Assembly (NCBI GenBank): GCA_964396785.1
Contig: CAYNFU010000002.1
Span: 1 to 64,000 of the forward strand
Length of the DNA: 64,000 bases
Reading direction: 5' to 3'
From: RBG-16-42-24 sp964396785
GTDB lineage: Bacteria > Patescibacteriota > Microgenomatia > UBA8517
Under the pieces are notes generated by a model. The model was not told the DNA's origin, ran no database searches, and saw nothing but the letters and a program-made list of their open reading frames with translations. The translations under genes were made by a program, and so were the position numbers. This document shows, piece after piece, positions 1-9,143 of this stretch (position 1 is its first letter; every line of letters begins with the position of its first letter).

Positions 1-316
1 TGGCATTACCCATGGCGAGGGCTCCGGTAATGGCAACCATCTTAACAAACGGAATTAAAGATATAATTCGTGCTCCTTTTTTGGCAATTTCTAACTTTCT
101 TTTACTAATTTTCTCTCTTTCCAACCTTGCCGTGACAAGTCTCCCCTCCCCTTTTAAAAATGAGTACTCTCCCTTTTTCTCTATCTCAACTCGCTTAGCG
201 AATTTTTCCCCAAGCTTTTTGCCTGGCTGCCATAGGGAAATCTCCTTCTTAGTTAGTGGGTATTCGAAAATGTCGTGGTAGTAGAGTGTAAAATTTCTTT
301 TTGTTTCTTGCCTCAT
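1..316 (-). CDS. nucleotidyltransferase-like protein, partial (C-terminus beyond window)
   Basis: This open frame runs off the left edge of the window, so only about 105 N-terminal residues are seen. It begins MRQETKRNF, then has YYHDIFEYPLT, a helical basic segment, and ends at VAITGALAMGNA. A YHDIF.YPLT start followed by a V.TGALAMGNA segment resembles nucleotidyltransferase-domain proteins of CPR genomes; in that family the catalytic G-S/A motif and an acidic D-x-D would come next, outside the window. The ATG overlaps the TGA of the upstream solute-binding protein gene (ATGA), so the two are probably co-transcribed. Family assignment is moderate; that it is a real gene is well supported by the overlap and clean frame. 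Confidence 0.6.
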   Translation of the reverse strand, partial: MRQETKRNFTLYYHDIFEYPLTKKEISLWQPGKKLGEKFAKRVEIEKKGEYSFLKGEGRLVTARLEREKISKRKLEIAKKGARIISLIPFVKMVAITGALAMGNA

Positions 317-1902
317 GGAGAAGAAATGTCGAATTGGGCAAGAATCTGGGCAACTCCTTCTGCCGTTACCTCTAAAGATGCTTTGGAGGTTTTACCCTCG
401 TTAACGGCATTCACCGCGTCTTCAAAATATTTATTAATTTGGGAATTAATCCCGGTGGCCCCGTCGAAGGTTCGACTAGCTAAATACCAACTAGTGGCGT
501 TGGGAGCTTGGGTGGCTATTGACCCAACCAAGGGATGAGTTGAAAGAAGCTCGGCCATATCTACCCTGGGATACGGCTCGCCGAAGAGTCTTGATTTTGC
601 CGCATTTGCAAAAAGTTTCTCTAGGCTTGCCTTCTGACTCATAAACTTTAAGAAATTCCAGGCTTCAGTTTTTTTGGAACTACCTTCCCAGACACCCTGA
701 ACCCAGTAGGTCGCATAAGCGATATCGGGCTCACCTGGATCTTCTTTGGGAAGGTGCGGTGGGGCAACTGCTTTAAACCTCAGGTCAGGATTTTGTTGCT
801 TTATTTCAAAGGCTCGCCAGCTTGGAGCAAAAACCATTGCAACCTTCTGGGCAGCAAAGGCAACTGTTGAGTTGGGAAGGTTTTCATCCCAAAGCTCCTC
901 TTTGGCAAAAAGCGTATAAAACTCTAAAGCCTTCTCTGCAAGCTCTCCTGTGGGCTGGGCCAAATTTACCCCGTTTTGAAGCATCATGAGCGCCAGTATC
1001 TCCGGCCAATGGTCGACATTCGAAGTTAGGCCCAAGGCAACCCCCGATTGGGTAATTACCCCGTCCTCATCTTTAATAGTTAAGTCAGTTGCGACCTCTC
1101 TTAACTCATCCCAGGTTTCAGGAGGAGTTTTTCCGGCCGCATCAAAAATGTCCTGATTAATATAAAGGGTAAGGGCGTCATACCCCAATGGAATTCCGAC
1201 AAGTCCGGTACCGCTTGTAACGTCTGATGAAACAACCGGGTAAAACGTTTGGGCATACTCCCCTGCACTCATTACACCCGTGGGGATTTTATCCAGCTTA
1301 TCTTTAAACATAGGAACCCAGGTGTTATGGAAAAAGAAAATGTCGGGGCCGTCACCCTTGGCTAGAGAGCTTTCGAGCCGTTCTCTATAATCTTTTGGAG
1401 ACTCCCTTTTATATTCTATTTTTACACTTGGATTTTGAGCTTGATACTCCTCAATTAAAGGGGTAACGATGGAGGCGTCTTCCCAAAGACCCCACCAGAC
1501 AATTGTATTTTGGGTCAATGGTGTCTTCGGAGTCCTTCCCATTAAAAATTTATATCCAAAGAATGCAAGTGCGGCAAGAACAAGGGTAACAATTATCCCA
1601 ATGACAATTTTTATCGGAAACCTTCGCCCAGGAGGGGTGGCGGCGGTCGGAGGCGCGGGTATGACTGGGACTTGTGGCTGACTAACGGTTTCGGGAGGCG
1701 TGGTAGGGAGAGCATTTAGGGCGGGTAAGGGTGTCTCCTCCGCTACCTCTTTTACTGCTGGCGCCGTTCCAGACCATGTTGGAGATTGAGCCGCTCCCTG
1801 GGGCGCCTCAGGAGGAGTTGGAATGCTAGCTGGCTCCTTCACCTGACCGAAAGGTGCCGCTGGCGCCTCTTCTGTTGGAAAAGTGGGATTTTGGTCGGGC
1901 AT
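313..1902 (-). CDS. membrane-anchored ABC transporter sugar-type substrate-binding protein
   Basis: A 529-aa extracellular solute-binding protein (family 1, maltose-type fold) tethered to the membrane. Residues 1-93 are Pro/Ala/Glu rich, a single transmembrane helix lies at about 96-120, and the binding domain follows, with typical signatures VWWGLWED, LIEEYQAQNP, DIFFFHNTW, PETWDELREVA and a C-terminal FLKFMSQ segment. An N-terminal anchor replaces the usual lipobox. I chose the ATG giving MPDQNPTF, because the longer version would run over the divergent -10 box and into the neighbouring gene. No permease or ATPase gene is adjacent, so the transport partner must be elsewhere. The substrate cannot be told from sequence. 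Confidence 0.85.
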   Translation of the reverse strand: MPDQNPTFPTEEAPAAPFGQVKEPASIPTPPEAPQGAAQSPTWSGTAPAVKEVAEETPLPALNALPTTPPETVSQPQVPVIPAPPTAATPPGRRFPIKIVIGIIVTLVLAALAFFGYKFLMGRTPKTPLTQNTIVWWGLWEDASIVTPLIEEYQAQNPSVKIEYKRESPKDYRERLESSLAKGDGPDIFFFHNTWVPMFKDKLDKIPTGVMSAGEYAQTFYPVVSSDVTSGTGLVGIPLGYDALTLYINQDIFDAAGKTPPETWDELREVATDLTIKDEDGVITQSGVALGLTSNVDHWPEILALMMLQNGVNLAQPTGELAEKALEFYTLFAKEELWDENLPNSTVAFAAQKVAMVFAPSWRAFEIKQQNPDLRFKAVAPPHLPKEDPGEPDIAYATYWVQGVWEGSSKKTEAWNFLKFMSQKASLEKLFANAAKSRLFGEPYPRVDMAELLSTHPLVGSIATQAPNATSWYLASRTFDGATGINSQINKYFEDAVNAVNEGKTSKASLEVTAEGVAQILAQFDISSP

Positions 1903-1932
1903 TATTAATAATGTTATCATACAACTTGTAAG
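1903..1932. promoter_or_regulatory. overlapping divergent promoters, solute-binding protein / VanW gene
   Basis: The 30 nt between the two start codons carry a plus-strand -10 TATCAT at 1915-1920 and a minus-strand -10 TATGAT at 1921-1916, sharing five base pairs. Each hexamer is 12-13 nt from its own start codon, so both mRNAs would have very short leaders and RNA polymerase could serve only one direction at a time. This is inferred from hexamer matches; transcription starts are unmapped. Confidence 0.5.
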
Positions 1933-3708
1933 ATGGTGAAGAAGAAAATCCCACAAATTAAAAGCCTAAAAGACCTTTGGTTTTCAACACCCAGGTGGAC
2001 CCACTGGCTCCTTATACCAGTATTCATATTCCTTGTATTCTCCACCTACAACGCCCTCTTTTGGGACAAAATCTTCCCGGGAATTTACGTAGCTAACGTG
2101 TCTCTCGGTGGTAAAACCATATCTCAGGCAGAAACCATACTTGTGAGTTCCGTAACCCGAGCTAAGGAAGTCCGTCTTTCTTACCAGGGTCAAGAATTTA
2201 GCCTCCCGTCCGAAGAGTTGGGCGTAGTGGTTAACTACCTAGAGTCGGCAGAGAGAGCCTACAACTACGACAGAAGCGGTAACCTTATAACTGGCATCTT
2301 TCAAAGAGCTCTGGGCCCCCTAAGGGAGGTCCGCCTCGGGTTATCGGTAAGTCTTAACGCTGAATTCCTGGATAACTCCCTCGGGGTAATCGCCGAAGAA
2401 ATATCCGAGGACCCCCAGTATCCTTCCGTCAAACTAGTTCAAGGTGAGGTCATCGTCGAAAAAGGCTCCCCGGGAAGCATACTCGATAGTAAGGCGGCAA
2501 AGGAGAGAATTCAAGAAAATTTGAGTTTTGTTAGAGCTGAAACTATTCCCCTTGAAGTTAAAGAAGTAGATCCGACAATTGGCGAATTTGAGGCTGAAAA
2601 CCTAAAAGTGCGAGCCGAAAACCTCGTCGGCAAAAAACTTATCCTTGAGTCTTCGCAAGAAGTTTTTGAGTGGAAGGAGGTTAAGGTATTTGAGGCACTC
2701 GAACCTTTAGGGGGCTATAAAAAAGAGGTTCTCAATTCGGAAGTTGCAAAAATAGCCTCGAGCTTAAACCGTGAACCCCAAAATCCAACCTTTATTTTTG
2801 AAGAAGGCAGGGTTAAGGAATTTGCTCCTGCCCAGGACGGCTTAGAAGTGAGGCAAGAAAAATTGATAGAGGAAATATTGATAGCTCTTTCAACTCTGGA
2901 AAGGCAGGAGGAAAGCGAACTAACTCTCGAAATTCCTCTTGAGAGAACCCCTCCGAAAATTAGTACGGGGGATGTTAATAACCTTGGAATTAAGGAGCTT
3001 ATAGGTAAAGGCTCTTCTAATTTCCGGGGTTCAATTGCCAATAGAGTTTATAATATCGGCCACGCTTCATCTAAGTTTCAAGGAGTATTAATTGCCCCCG
3101 GCCAAACTTTTTCTTTTAATGAAGCCCTGGGCGACGTATCTTCTCTAACGGGATATAAACAGGCTTTTGTTATTAAGGATGGAAAAACTGTACTTGGAGA
3201 CGGAGGTGGCGTTTGCCAAGTTTCGAGTACATTTTTTAGAGCAGCCCTTGCGGCAGGGCTCCCAATAGTTGAAAGACGTGCCCATTCTTACCGGGTTGGC
3301 TACTATGAACAGGGCTACCCTCCAGGCCTTGATGCAACCGTATATGCCCCAACTACGGACCTTAAGGTTCTAAATGATACCCCCGGACACATCCTTATTC
3401 AGCCCCTGTTCGACGCCAAGGCTCAAACTCTTTCTTTTGAATTTTACGGAACTAGCGACGGAAGGGTCGCAAAAACCACCAAGCCAGTAGTTTCTGGAGT
3501 TACACCCCCTCCCGAAGATTTATATGTTGACGACCCCACTCTCCCAGCAGGGGTTGTAAAACAAATAGACTTTAAAGCTTGGGGAGCAAAAGTCACTTTT
3601 GACTATACTGTTGAACGAGGTGGTGAGATAATTTACGAAAAGACTTTCGTCTCAAACTTCCGACCTTGGCAAGCGATTTTCCTAAGAGGGGTCGGCCCTA
3701 CGCTCTAG
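1933..3708 (+). CDS. VanW family protein with peptidoglycan-binding-like repeats
   Basis: A 591-aa envelope protein. A basic N-terminus and one transmembrane helix (about residues 23-43) are followed by PG_binding_4/YoaR-type repeats (IYVANVSLGGKT at the start of the first). The VanW domain is at about 370-500, with GQTFSFNEALG, GGGVCQVSSTFFRAALAAGLPI and the HSYRVGYYEQG..PG.DATVY segment. The C-terminal 60 residues form a beta-rich G5-like tail. VanW proteins are common cell-wall-associated proteins of Gram-positive-type envelopes; their molecular activity is not settled. The last 11 nt overlap the convergent hypothetical gene. The ATG at 1933 is close behind a -10 box. Confidence 0.9.
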   Translation: MVKKKIPQIKSLKDLWFSTPRWTHWLLIPVFIFLVFSTYNALFWDKIFPGIYVANVSLGGKTISQAETILVSSVTRAKEVRLSYQGQEFSLPSEELGVVVNYLESAERAYNYDRSGNLITGIFQRALGPLREVRLGLSVSLNAEFLDNSLGVIAEEISEDPQYPSVKLVQGEVIVEKGSPGSILDSKAAKERIQENLSFVRAETIPLEVKEVDPTIGEFEAENLKVRAENLVGKKLILESSQEVFEWKEVKVFEALEPLGGYKKEVLNSEVAKIASSLNREPQNPTFIFEEGRVKEFAPAQDGLEVRQEKLIEEILIALSTLERQEESELTLEIPLERTPPKISTGDVNNLGIKELIGKGSSNFRGSIANRVYNIGHASSKFQGVLIAPGQTFSFNEALGDVSSLTGYKQAFVIKDGKTVLGDGGGVCQVSSTFFRAALAAGLPIVERRAHSYRVGYYEQGYPPGLDATVYAPTTDLKVLNDTPGHILIQPLFDAKAQTLSFEFYGTSDGRVAKTTKPVVSGVTPPPEDLYVDDPTLPAGVVKQIDFKAWGAKVTFDYTVERGGEIIYEKTFVSNFRPWQAIFLRGVGPTL

Positions 3709-4222
3709 CCAACTTCCTTCCAAGCTTCGCAATAAGAAGTGCATCCGCCAGAGTCAACGGGGCATCCTGGCTCATTCTTTCTTGAAGATAGAAAGCCAGA
3801 CGTGTGGGGTCTGTTGTTATAACAAACGACGCTACCTTAGATTTTCTTTGTAAGGAAATCCCTCTTGCAACCCCTAAGTCGTATGCAAATGTAATTCTCA
3901 CTTCCCCATTCCTGCCATTAAAATCCAAGGCCCGTTGAGTCTCGGCCGAAAGGCCTTGAAGCTGTCTTGAGTTTGAGGGTAGTTCGAAGTAGTCTATTCC
4001 GGTCTCTCGATCAGTCCTGGGATAAATGTGCGTACTTGTCTTAATAAGGTCCAGTTCCCAATTTATAGCTTCTACGGAAGGTTGCTCGGATTCTTGTGTT
4101 TCTTGCCTTTGTGGTAAAACCCTCGGTTGGGCAATTCCGAGTCTCATTCTTAATTTATTGACGAGGGACAGTTCTCGTACGCGTTCCATCTCAATTTTAT
4201 TTTGAAACCATATCAAACTCAT
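3698..4222 (-). CDS. conserved-looking hypothetical protein
   Basis: A 174-residue protein I do not recognise. It has no signal peptide or membrane helix. The N-terminus is basic (MSLIWFQNKIEMERVREL), a Gln/Glu-rich linker follows, and the C-terminal half (ITFAYDLGVARG, VASFVITTDPTRLAFYL) looks like a compact alpha/beta domain ending in a helical LADALLIAKLGRKLARA. An in-frame TTG lies four codons upstream, but the ATG at 4222 is preferred. It converges with the VanW gene (11-nt overlap) and is divergent from the DedA gene. Confidence 0.65.
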   Translation of the reverse strand: MSLIWFQNKIEMERVRELSLVNKLRMRLGIAQPRVLPQRQETQESEQPSVEAINWELDLIKTSTHIYPRTDRETGIDYFELPSNSRQLQGLSAETQRALDFNGRNGEVRITFAYDLGVARGISLQRKSKVASFVITTDPTRLAFYLQERMSQDAPLTLADALLIAKLGRKLARA

Positions 4223-4257
4223 GTAAATACGCAATTTTCATATATACTTTGTTTATT
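4223..4257. promoter_or_regulatory. divergent promoter region, hypothetical / DedA genes
   Basis: A palindromic AT stretch around 4239-4248 reads as TATATA/TATACT on the plus strand and TATATA on the minus strand, giving back-to-back -10 elements within a 35-nt intergenic space. No Shine-Dalgarno is seen in either direction. Confidence 0.4.
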
Positions 4258-4872
4258 GTGGGAATTTTAGATTTAATAAACGCCGTTGAAGGCATTTATT
4301 TGCTCTACGGTTATACCATCGCCTTTTTGGCAAGTCTTATTGAAATTTCTCCCATGGGTTGGACGATTCCGGGAGGGACACTTCTAGCCCTCGGAGGATT
4401 TTATGCCTATTCGGGAAAACTATCCCTTTTGGGAATACTACTTTTTTCTTGGCTCGGCGCATGGTCAACGTTCATTTTGGCCTATCTTTTGGGCAATTCT
4501 ACGGGTTACGCTTTAGTTAAAAAATTCCGGCAGGAAGAAAAAGCTAAAAAGGCAAAGCTACTTTTAGAAAGACACGGAGCAACAATTCTAACAACTTCGA
4601 TGATGGCAAACTTCACTAGATTTTGGGTCGCCTACATCGCCGGAACAGAAGGCTACAGTTTTCTGAGATTCCTCTTCTATTCCGCGGTAGCTTCTCTTGC
4701 CTGGTCTTCACTAATGGTTGTAGTCGGATACCTCGCCGGAAGTGAAAGGGCGCGGCTTGAATGGGTACTTGCAAAGTTGGGAATTTTATCTTGGATAATT
4801 TTTGTGGCAGTTGGGATATTTCTTTATCTTATGGCTCGCCGGGATTTTAAGGCTGTAAAGCAAGAAAAATAA
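4258..4872 (+). CDS. DedA/SNARE-associated (VTT domain) membrane protein
   Basis: A polytopic inner-membrane protein of the DedA family (about 204 aa), whose members are linked to undecaprenyl-phosphate and phospholipid recycling and membrane-potential homeostasis. Visible signatures are the EISPMGWTIPGG re-entrant segment, a GNSTGY turn, the conserved Arg in ANFTRFWVAYIAG and the GYLAGS end of the VTT core, with about five hydrophobic helices. The frame opens with TTG at 4249, but GTG at 4258 sits 9 nt after a TATACT box and is preferred. Its TAA overlaps the tsaD ATG by one base, so the genes form one transcription unit. Confidence 0.85.
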   Translation: MGILDLINAVEGIYLLYGYTIAFLASLIEISPMGWTIPGGTLLALGGFYAYSGKLSLLGILLFSWLGAWSTFILAYLLGNSTGYALVKKFRQEEKAKKAKLLLERHGATILTTSMMANFTRFWVAYIAGTEGYSFLRFLFYSAVASLAWSSLMVVVGYLAGSERARLEWVLAKLGILSWIIFVAVGIFLYLMARRDFKAVKQEK

Positions 4873-5888
4873 TGCTTACTCTCGGAATTGAAACATCCTG
4901 CGACGAAACAGCCGCTTCAGTCGTCAAAGATGGTTGCGAAATTATCTCGAATGTCGTTGCAACCTCAGTCGAAATGCACAGCAAAACCGGCGGAATTATT
5001 CCAGAAAAAGCAGCCCGCGAACAAGTAAAAAGTATTATTCCCGTAATTGAACTTGCCCTAAAGGAGGCGGGTGTAAATAAAGATGAAATTAATGCAATAG
5101 CAGTTACAGTCGGACCCGGCTTAATAGGGTCACTCTTGGTCGGAGTCGAAACGGCCAAGACCTTATCCTTTATCTGGAAGAAGCCCATTATCCCGGTTAA
5201 TCACCTCGTTGCCCACATTTATGCCAACTTCCTAACTGTGAGTCCCCAATTTCCCGCCCTGGCCCTCGTTGTTTCTGGCGGGCACACGGATTTGGTTCAA
5301 GTACGTGGGCACGGAAAACTAAAATGGATTGGAGGAACCAGGGACGACGCAGCTGGAGAAGCATTTGATAAGAGTGCTAGGCTTCTGGGACTTCCCTACC
5401 CCGGTGGCCCCTCTATTTCAAAAAGTGCGGCTAAATTTTTGAGCAAAAATCCTAAAGCCAGGCTAACTATGTTTCCTCGGCCAATTATTGATGAGAGAAA
5501 TTTTGACTGGAGTTTTTCTGGATTAAAAACAGCAGTGTTAAGAGAAGTTACAAGTAATAAAAAGGGGGCAACGACGGAACTCCTTGCGGCAAACGTTCAA
5601 GAAGCTATAGTTGATGTTTTAGTCAAAAAAACACTGCGTGCCGCAGTTAAACTCAAACCAAAATCGCTGCTTCTTGCGGGAGGTGTTGCTGCAAATCAAA
5701 GATTGACCGAGAAGTTTAAACTAGAAATAAATAACTTGAAATTGGATATAGACTTTAGAGTTCCTCCACCTTTCCTTTGTACGGATAATGCGGCCTATAT
5801 CGCAGCTTACGCTTTCTATAACCACTCCCCCAACCCCTGGGAGAGAGTTGCGGCTAATCCCGAACTTACCATCACTTCTCAAGCATAG
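4872..5888 (+). CDS. tsaD: tRNA N6-threonylcarbamoyladenosine transferase TsaD
   Basis: Full-length (338 aa) TsaD/Kae1/Gcp, which transfers the threonylcarbamoyl group to A37 of ANN-decoding tRNAs with TsaB/TsaE partners. Signatures: GIETSCDETAASV at the N-terminus, VGPGLIGSLLVG, the metal-binding HxxxH in NHLVAHIYA (about residue 110), VSGGHTDLV, GEAFDKSARLLGLPYPGGP, and the C-terminal LAGGVAANQRL and CTDNAAYIAAY. The start overlaps the DedA stop by one base. tsaB and tsaE are not in this window. Confidence 0.96.
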   Translation: MLTLGIETSCDETAASVVKDGCEIISNVVATSVEMHSKTGGIIPEKAAREQVKSIIPVIELALKEAGVNKDEINAIAVTVGPGLIGSLLVGVETAKTLSFIWKKPIIPVNHLVAHIYANFLTVSPQFPALALVVSGGHTDLVQVRGHGKLKWIGGTRDDAAGEAFDKSARLLGLPYPGGPSISKSAAKFLSKNPKARLTMFPRPIIDERNFDWSFSGLKTAVLREVTSNKKGATTELLAANVQEAIVDVLVKKTLRAAVKLKPKSLLLAGGVAANQRLTEKFKLEINNLKLDIDFRVPPPFLCTDNAAYIAAYAFYNHSPNPWERVAANPELTITSQA

Positions 5889-5894
5889 TATAAT
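5889..5894 (+). promoter_or_regulatory. -10 element upstream of valS
   Basis: A perfect TATAAT begins just past the tsaD stop codon, 11 nt before the valS ATG, so valS can be transcribed on its own with a very short leader. Confidence 0.5.
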
Positions 5895-5905
5895 TCGAAC
5901 AAGCG

Positions 5906-7981
5906 ATGGACAAAGTTTACGACCATACAAAATTTGAGGCCGAAACTTACAGACTTTGGGAAAAATCTGGGGCATTTACCGCCAGGGTGGACAAGAAAAA
6001 GAAGCCCTTCACGATTATCATGCCCCCACCAAATGCCAGTGACCCTCTTCATATTGGCCACGCAAGAGAAGTCGCTACTCAAGATATTCTTACGCGCTAT
6101 CACAGAATGAAGGGAGAGTCTAGCCTTTGGCTTCCGGGGGCCGATCACGCTGGAATCGAAACCCAATTTATTTTCGAGAAAAAACTCCAAAAAGAAGGAA
6201 AATCCAGATTCGATTTTGACAGAGAAACTCTATTTAAAATGATTTGGGATTACGTACAGGAAAATAAATCGGTAATGGAGGCACAATTAAAAACTTTAGG
6301 TGCATCCTGCGACTGGACCCGCTACAAGTTTACTCTCGACCCTGACATAGTAAAAATCGTCTATAAAACCTTTAAACGTTTGTACGCTGACGGCCTGATT
6401 TATAGAGGAGAAAGAATTGTAAATTACTGTCCCCGTTGCGGCACAGCGTTTTCTCAGCTAGAAGTAGACTCCGTTGAAAGAGTTGACCCGCTCTACTATT
6501 TGGACTATGGGGAAGTAAGTATTGCTACAACCAGACCCGAAACGATATTTGCCGATGTAGCTATCGCGGTTAATCCAGACGACGTTAGATATAAGCATCT
6601 GATAGGAAAAACCGCTACCCTCCCTTTAATAGGAAGAAAACTACCAATAATTGCAGATTCTTTGGTCGACAAAGACTTTGGAACAGGCGCTCTAAAAATT
6701 ACTCCTGGTCATGACGCAACCGACTTTGAAATTGGCCAGAAACATAACCTTTCGGCCCTGTATGTTATTGACTCCGTCGGCCGCATGGTAAATACGCCGG
6801 CAAAATATATTGGACTAAAGGCACTCGATGCAAGGAACTTGGTAGTTGAGGATCTAAGGGCAAAGGGTCTTATTAAAAAAGTTCAAAACATTAAGCACGT
6901 CGTTGGAGTTTGTTACAGAGATAAGGGCCTAATAGAACCAACAATTTCAAAACAATGGTTTGTCAAAGTTTCTCCTCTAACTAAACCCGCCCTTAAAGCA
7001 ATAAGGGAAGGTCAAGTTTCTTTTGCGGCCAAGAAATACGAAAAGATTGCCATCCACTGGCTTAAAAATTTGAAAGACTGGAATATCTCAAGACAAATTG
7101 TTTGGGGAATTCGAATCCCAGCCTGGCGCTGCGATAGGTGTCTTGAGTGGACCATTACCGAAGGCACTCCACCCGAAAAATGCGAAGCATGTTCACATGC
7201 TGGGTTAACTCAAGACCCTGACACGTTTGACACCTGGTTTTCTTCAGGTCAATGGCCATTTGCTACGCTCCAAACTACAAAACATGAAGACTTTGAATAC
7301 TTTTACCCAACTTCAGTCATGAATCCAGCCTACGACATACTCCCCTTCTGGGTCATTAGAATGGTTATGCTTGGTCTTTATGTAACAGGTGAGCCTCCAT
7401 TCAAAGAAGTTTTGCTTCACGGATTGGTTAGAGACAAATTTGGAGTAAAAATAAGTAAATCCAAGGGCAACATCATAAATCCCATCGAAATGGTTCAAAA
7501 ATATGGAGCAGACGCCTTAAGGGTTGCTCTAATTTGGGGGTCGCTTGTCGAAAACGATAATTCTGTTTCAGAAGAAAATATTAAAGGACAGAGAAATTTT
7601 GCCAATAAAATTTGGAATGTTTCGCGTTTCGTTCTAATGTCCCCACAAGCTAAAAAGGCCAAACGAAACGAAGACGACCTTGAAATAATTAAACATTTAA
7701 AATTTACTTCCAAAAGGGTCACAAAACTCCTCGAAAAGTATCGATTAAATGAAGCGGCTGAAGAGCTTTACGATTTTGTCTGGCATAAATTTGCAGATGT
7801 CTATATTGAAAAAACCAAAGGAAGACGGGAAGAAGCCCAAAAAACTTTAGAGCTCGTTCTTCAAGAAAGTCTAAAGCTTCTCCACCCTTTTATGCCTTTT
7901 GTAACTGAAGTAATTTGGCAGGAAGGGGCCAAGCGATTCGACTCCCCCACCCTAATTTCCGCCCCCTGGCCAAAATCTTAA
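5906..7981 (+). CDS. valS: valyl-tRNA synthetase, short form
   Basis: Class I aminoacyl-tRNA synthetase charging tRNA-Val. The ATP site is HIGH (within PPPNASDPLHIGHA) and KISKSKGN is the KMSKS loop near residue 515. The CP1 editing domain is present (TTRPETIFADVAIAVNP, DFGTGALKITPGHD). Two Cys pairs (CDRC..CEAC) form a zinc knuckle near residue 415. At 691 aa it is well below the usual ~880 of bacteria and lacks the C-terminal coiled-coil arm, as often in reduced genomes. The HIGH context NASDPLHIGHA is a variant of the more usual NVTG.LHMGHA. The stop overlaps the convergent downstream gene by 4 nt. Confidence 0.95.
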   Translation: MDKVYDHTKFEAETYRLWEKSGAFTARVDKKKKPFTIIMPPPNASDPLHIGHAREVATQDILTRYHRMKGESSLWLPGADHAGIETQFIFEKKLQKEGKSRFDFDRETLFKMIWDYVQENKSVMEAQLKTLGASCDWTRYKFTLDPDIVKIVYKTFKRLYADGLIYRGERIVNYCPRCGTAFSQLEVDSVERVDPLYYLDYGEVSIATTRPETIFADVAIAVNPDDVRYKHLIGKTATLPLIGRKLPIIADSLVDKDFGTGALKITPGHDATDFEIGQKHNLSALYVIDSVGRMVNTPAKYIGLKALDARNLVVEDLRAKGLIKKVQNIKHVVGVCYRDKGLIEPTISKQWFVKVSPLTKPALKAIREGQVSFAAKKYEKIAIHWLKNLKDWNISRQIVWGIRIPAWRCDRCLEWTITEGTPPEKCEACSHAGLTQDPDTFDTWFSSGQWPFATLQTTKHEDFEYFYPTSVMNPAYDILPFWVIRMVMLGLYVTGEPPFKEVLLHGLVRDKFGVKISKSKGNIINPIEMVQKYGADALRVALIWGSLVENDNSVSEENIKGQRNFANKIWNVSRFVLMSPQAKKAKRNEDDLEIIKHLKFTSKRVTKLLEKYRLNEAAEELYDFVWHKFADVYIEKTKGRREEAQKTLELVLQESLKLLHPFMPFVTEVIWQEGAKRFDSPTLISAPWPKS

Positions 7982-8772
7982 GGCCCAAGGGTCACTGTCA
8001 TCAAGATTTTTTCGGAAGTTGTGGTAAATCCTGCGTTAGTTGGATCCTTAGTTGCGTCTATTATCTCCAAGTAAAGAGATTCATTTATGGCCACATAATA
8101 ATAATCTCCCCTCACGTAACCCTGAACACGAAATGCGTATCCGCTTTCTCCTGCTACAGATGCCACAACGGGCTGTGTCGTCTCAAATACTTCCTTGAGT
8201 TGTAAGTATTTCTCATCAGCCGTTTCTTTTAGGGTCTTCCCCTCGGGGTCAAATACCCTAAAAGACATAGAGAGACCGTCATAAAATTCAGTCCCCTCTT
8301 TTTGTGTTGGACCCCACTGGCTAACGACAATTGACCCATCGTCGTACTCCTTTATTTCTCCCTCCAGAGGGTACTTAAAAGAAAATTGTCCCTCTTTTTT
8401 ATAAGTCAGCCAATCCTCGGTTCCTTCAACCACTTGGGGTTCGGAAGTTATAGTTTCGCTAAACTCCTCGTTGGGGGGAGCAGACTCTTGAGTAGTTTCT
8501 GTCTTAGGGGAAATAAGCTCGGGCACTTTTCCCGACCCTAAAAAGTAGGCTGAGGCTGCCAAAATAAGAAGAATAACCAGGCCCAAGATAACCCATATAA
8601 ATATTTTGCCCCGCCCTCCCTTGTTGGGATTTACTGTTCCCATTACGCTAGTTTGAGGAGTTTGACTTACCCCCACCGCTGGAGCTTCCGTACCCGGCAT
8701 AGGTGGAGAAGGGTTTGTTTGCTGGGGAGTCGGGGTAATACCTCCTTGATTCTGGGAGCTTTCTTCTTCCAT
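7978..8772 (-). CDS. membrane-anchored extracellular protein, unknown function
   Basis: A 264-aa protein with a Pro/Gln/Thr-rich cytoplasmic N-terminus (about 1-55), one transmembrane helix (IFIWVILGLVILLILAASAY) and an acidic linker. A globular C-terminal domain of about 150 residues begins EDWLTYKKEGQFSFKYPLEGEI. The FSFKYP..W pattern recalls PsbP-like or lipoprotein-type beta domains, but I cannot name a family. The ATG at 8772 is chosen over one three codons upstream, because that one lies inside the -10 box TAGTAT. It is divergent from the TPR-like gene. Confidence 0.75.
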   Translation of the reverse strand: MEEESSQNQGGITPTPQQTNPSPPMPGTEAPAVGVSQTPQTSVMGTVNPNKGGRGKIFIWVILGLVILLILAASAYFLGSGKVPELISPKTETTQESAPPNEEFSETITSEPQVVEGTEDWLTYKKEGQFSFKYPLEGEIKEYDDGSIVVSQWGPTQKEGTEFYDGLSMSFRVFDPEGKTLKETADEKYLQLKEVFETTQPVVASVAGESGYAFRVQGYVRGDYYYVAINESLYLEIIDATKDPTNAGFTTTSEKILMTVTLGP

Positions 8773-8792
8773 ACTAACCATACTACTAAGTT
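8773..8792. promoter_or_regulatory. overlapping divergent -10 boxes
   Basis: The minus-strand TAGTAT (8785-8780) and plus-strand TACTAC (8781-8786) overlap almost completely, each 6-7 nt from its start codon. Both transcripts would therefore start at or next to the start codon. Confidence 0.4.
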
Positions 8793-9143
8793 GTGATAAA
8801 CCAAGTCAACAACAGGATTAATTTGAGAAAAAATGGAGTCCCTACTTTCCTATTTATTTTGGCATCTTTCCTACTTATTATTTTAAGTTCTTTAATCCTA
8901 CTTACTAACTCCTCCCCTCCAACTAAAGTTCTCGCTGCAAATTATGACTTAGAGGAGGAAATGGTTTTTTGGGAAAATATTATCCATAAGTACCCTACCT
9001 ACGTCGACGGCCTAGTCAGGCTTTCTTTTCTTGAGATTCAAAGAGGGAATATCACTAAAGCACAAAATTACTTACTTATGGCTTTAAAACTAAACCCAAA
9101 TGCAAAAAGTGTTATCGAAGCCAAAAAGACTTTAGGCCTCTGA
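8793..9143 (+). CDS. small membrane-anchored TPR-like protein
   Basis: A 116-aa protein with a GTG start, one N-terminal transmembrane helix (about residues 17-38) and a short extracytoplasmic domain. Its helices fit one to two tetratricopeptide units (FWENIIHKYPTYVDGLVRLSFLEIQRG, then AQNYLLMALKLNPNA). TPR repeats mediate protein contacts; the partner is unknown. Its 3' end overlaps the convergent L25 gene by 12 nt. Confidence 0.7.
   Translation: MINQVNNRINLRKNGVPTFLFILASFLLIILSSLILLTNSSPPTKVLAANYDLEEEMVFWENIIHKYPTYVDGLVRLSFLEIQRGNITKAQNYLLMALKLNPNAKSVIEAKKTLGL

Noticed and set aside
12..538. Plus-strand ORFs at the left edge
   Set aside because: They are shadows of the minus-strand nucleotidyltransferase-like gene and the solute-binding protein gene.
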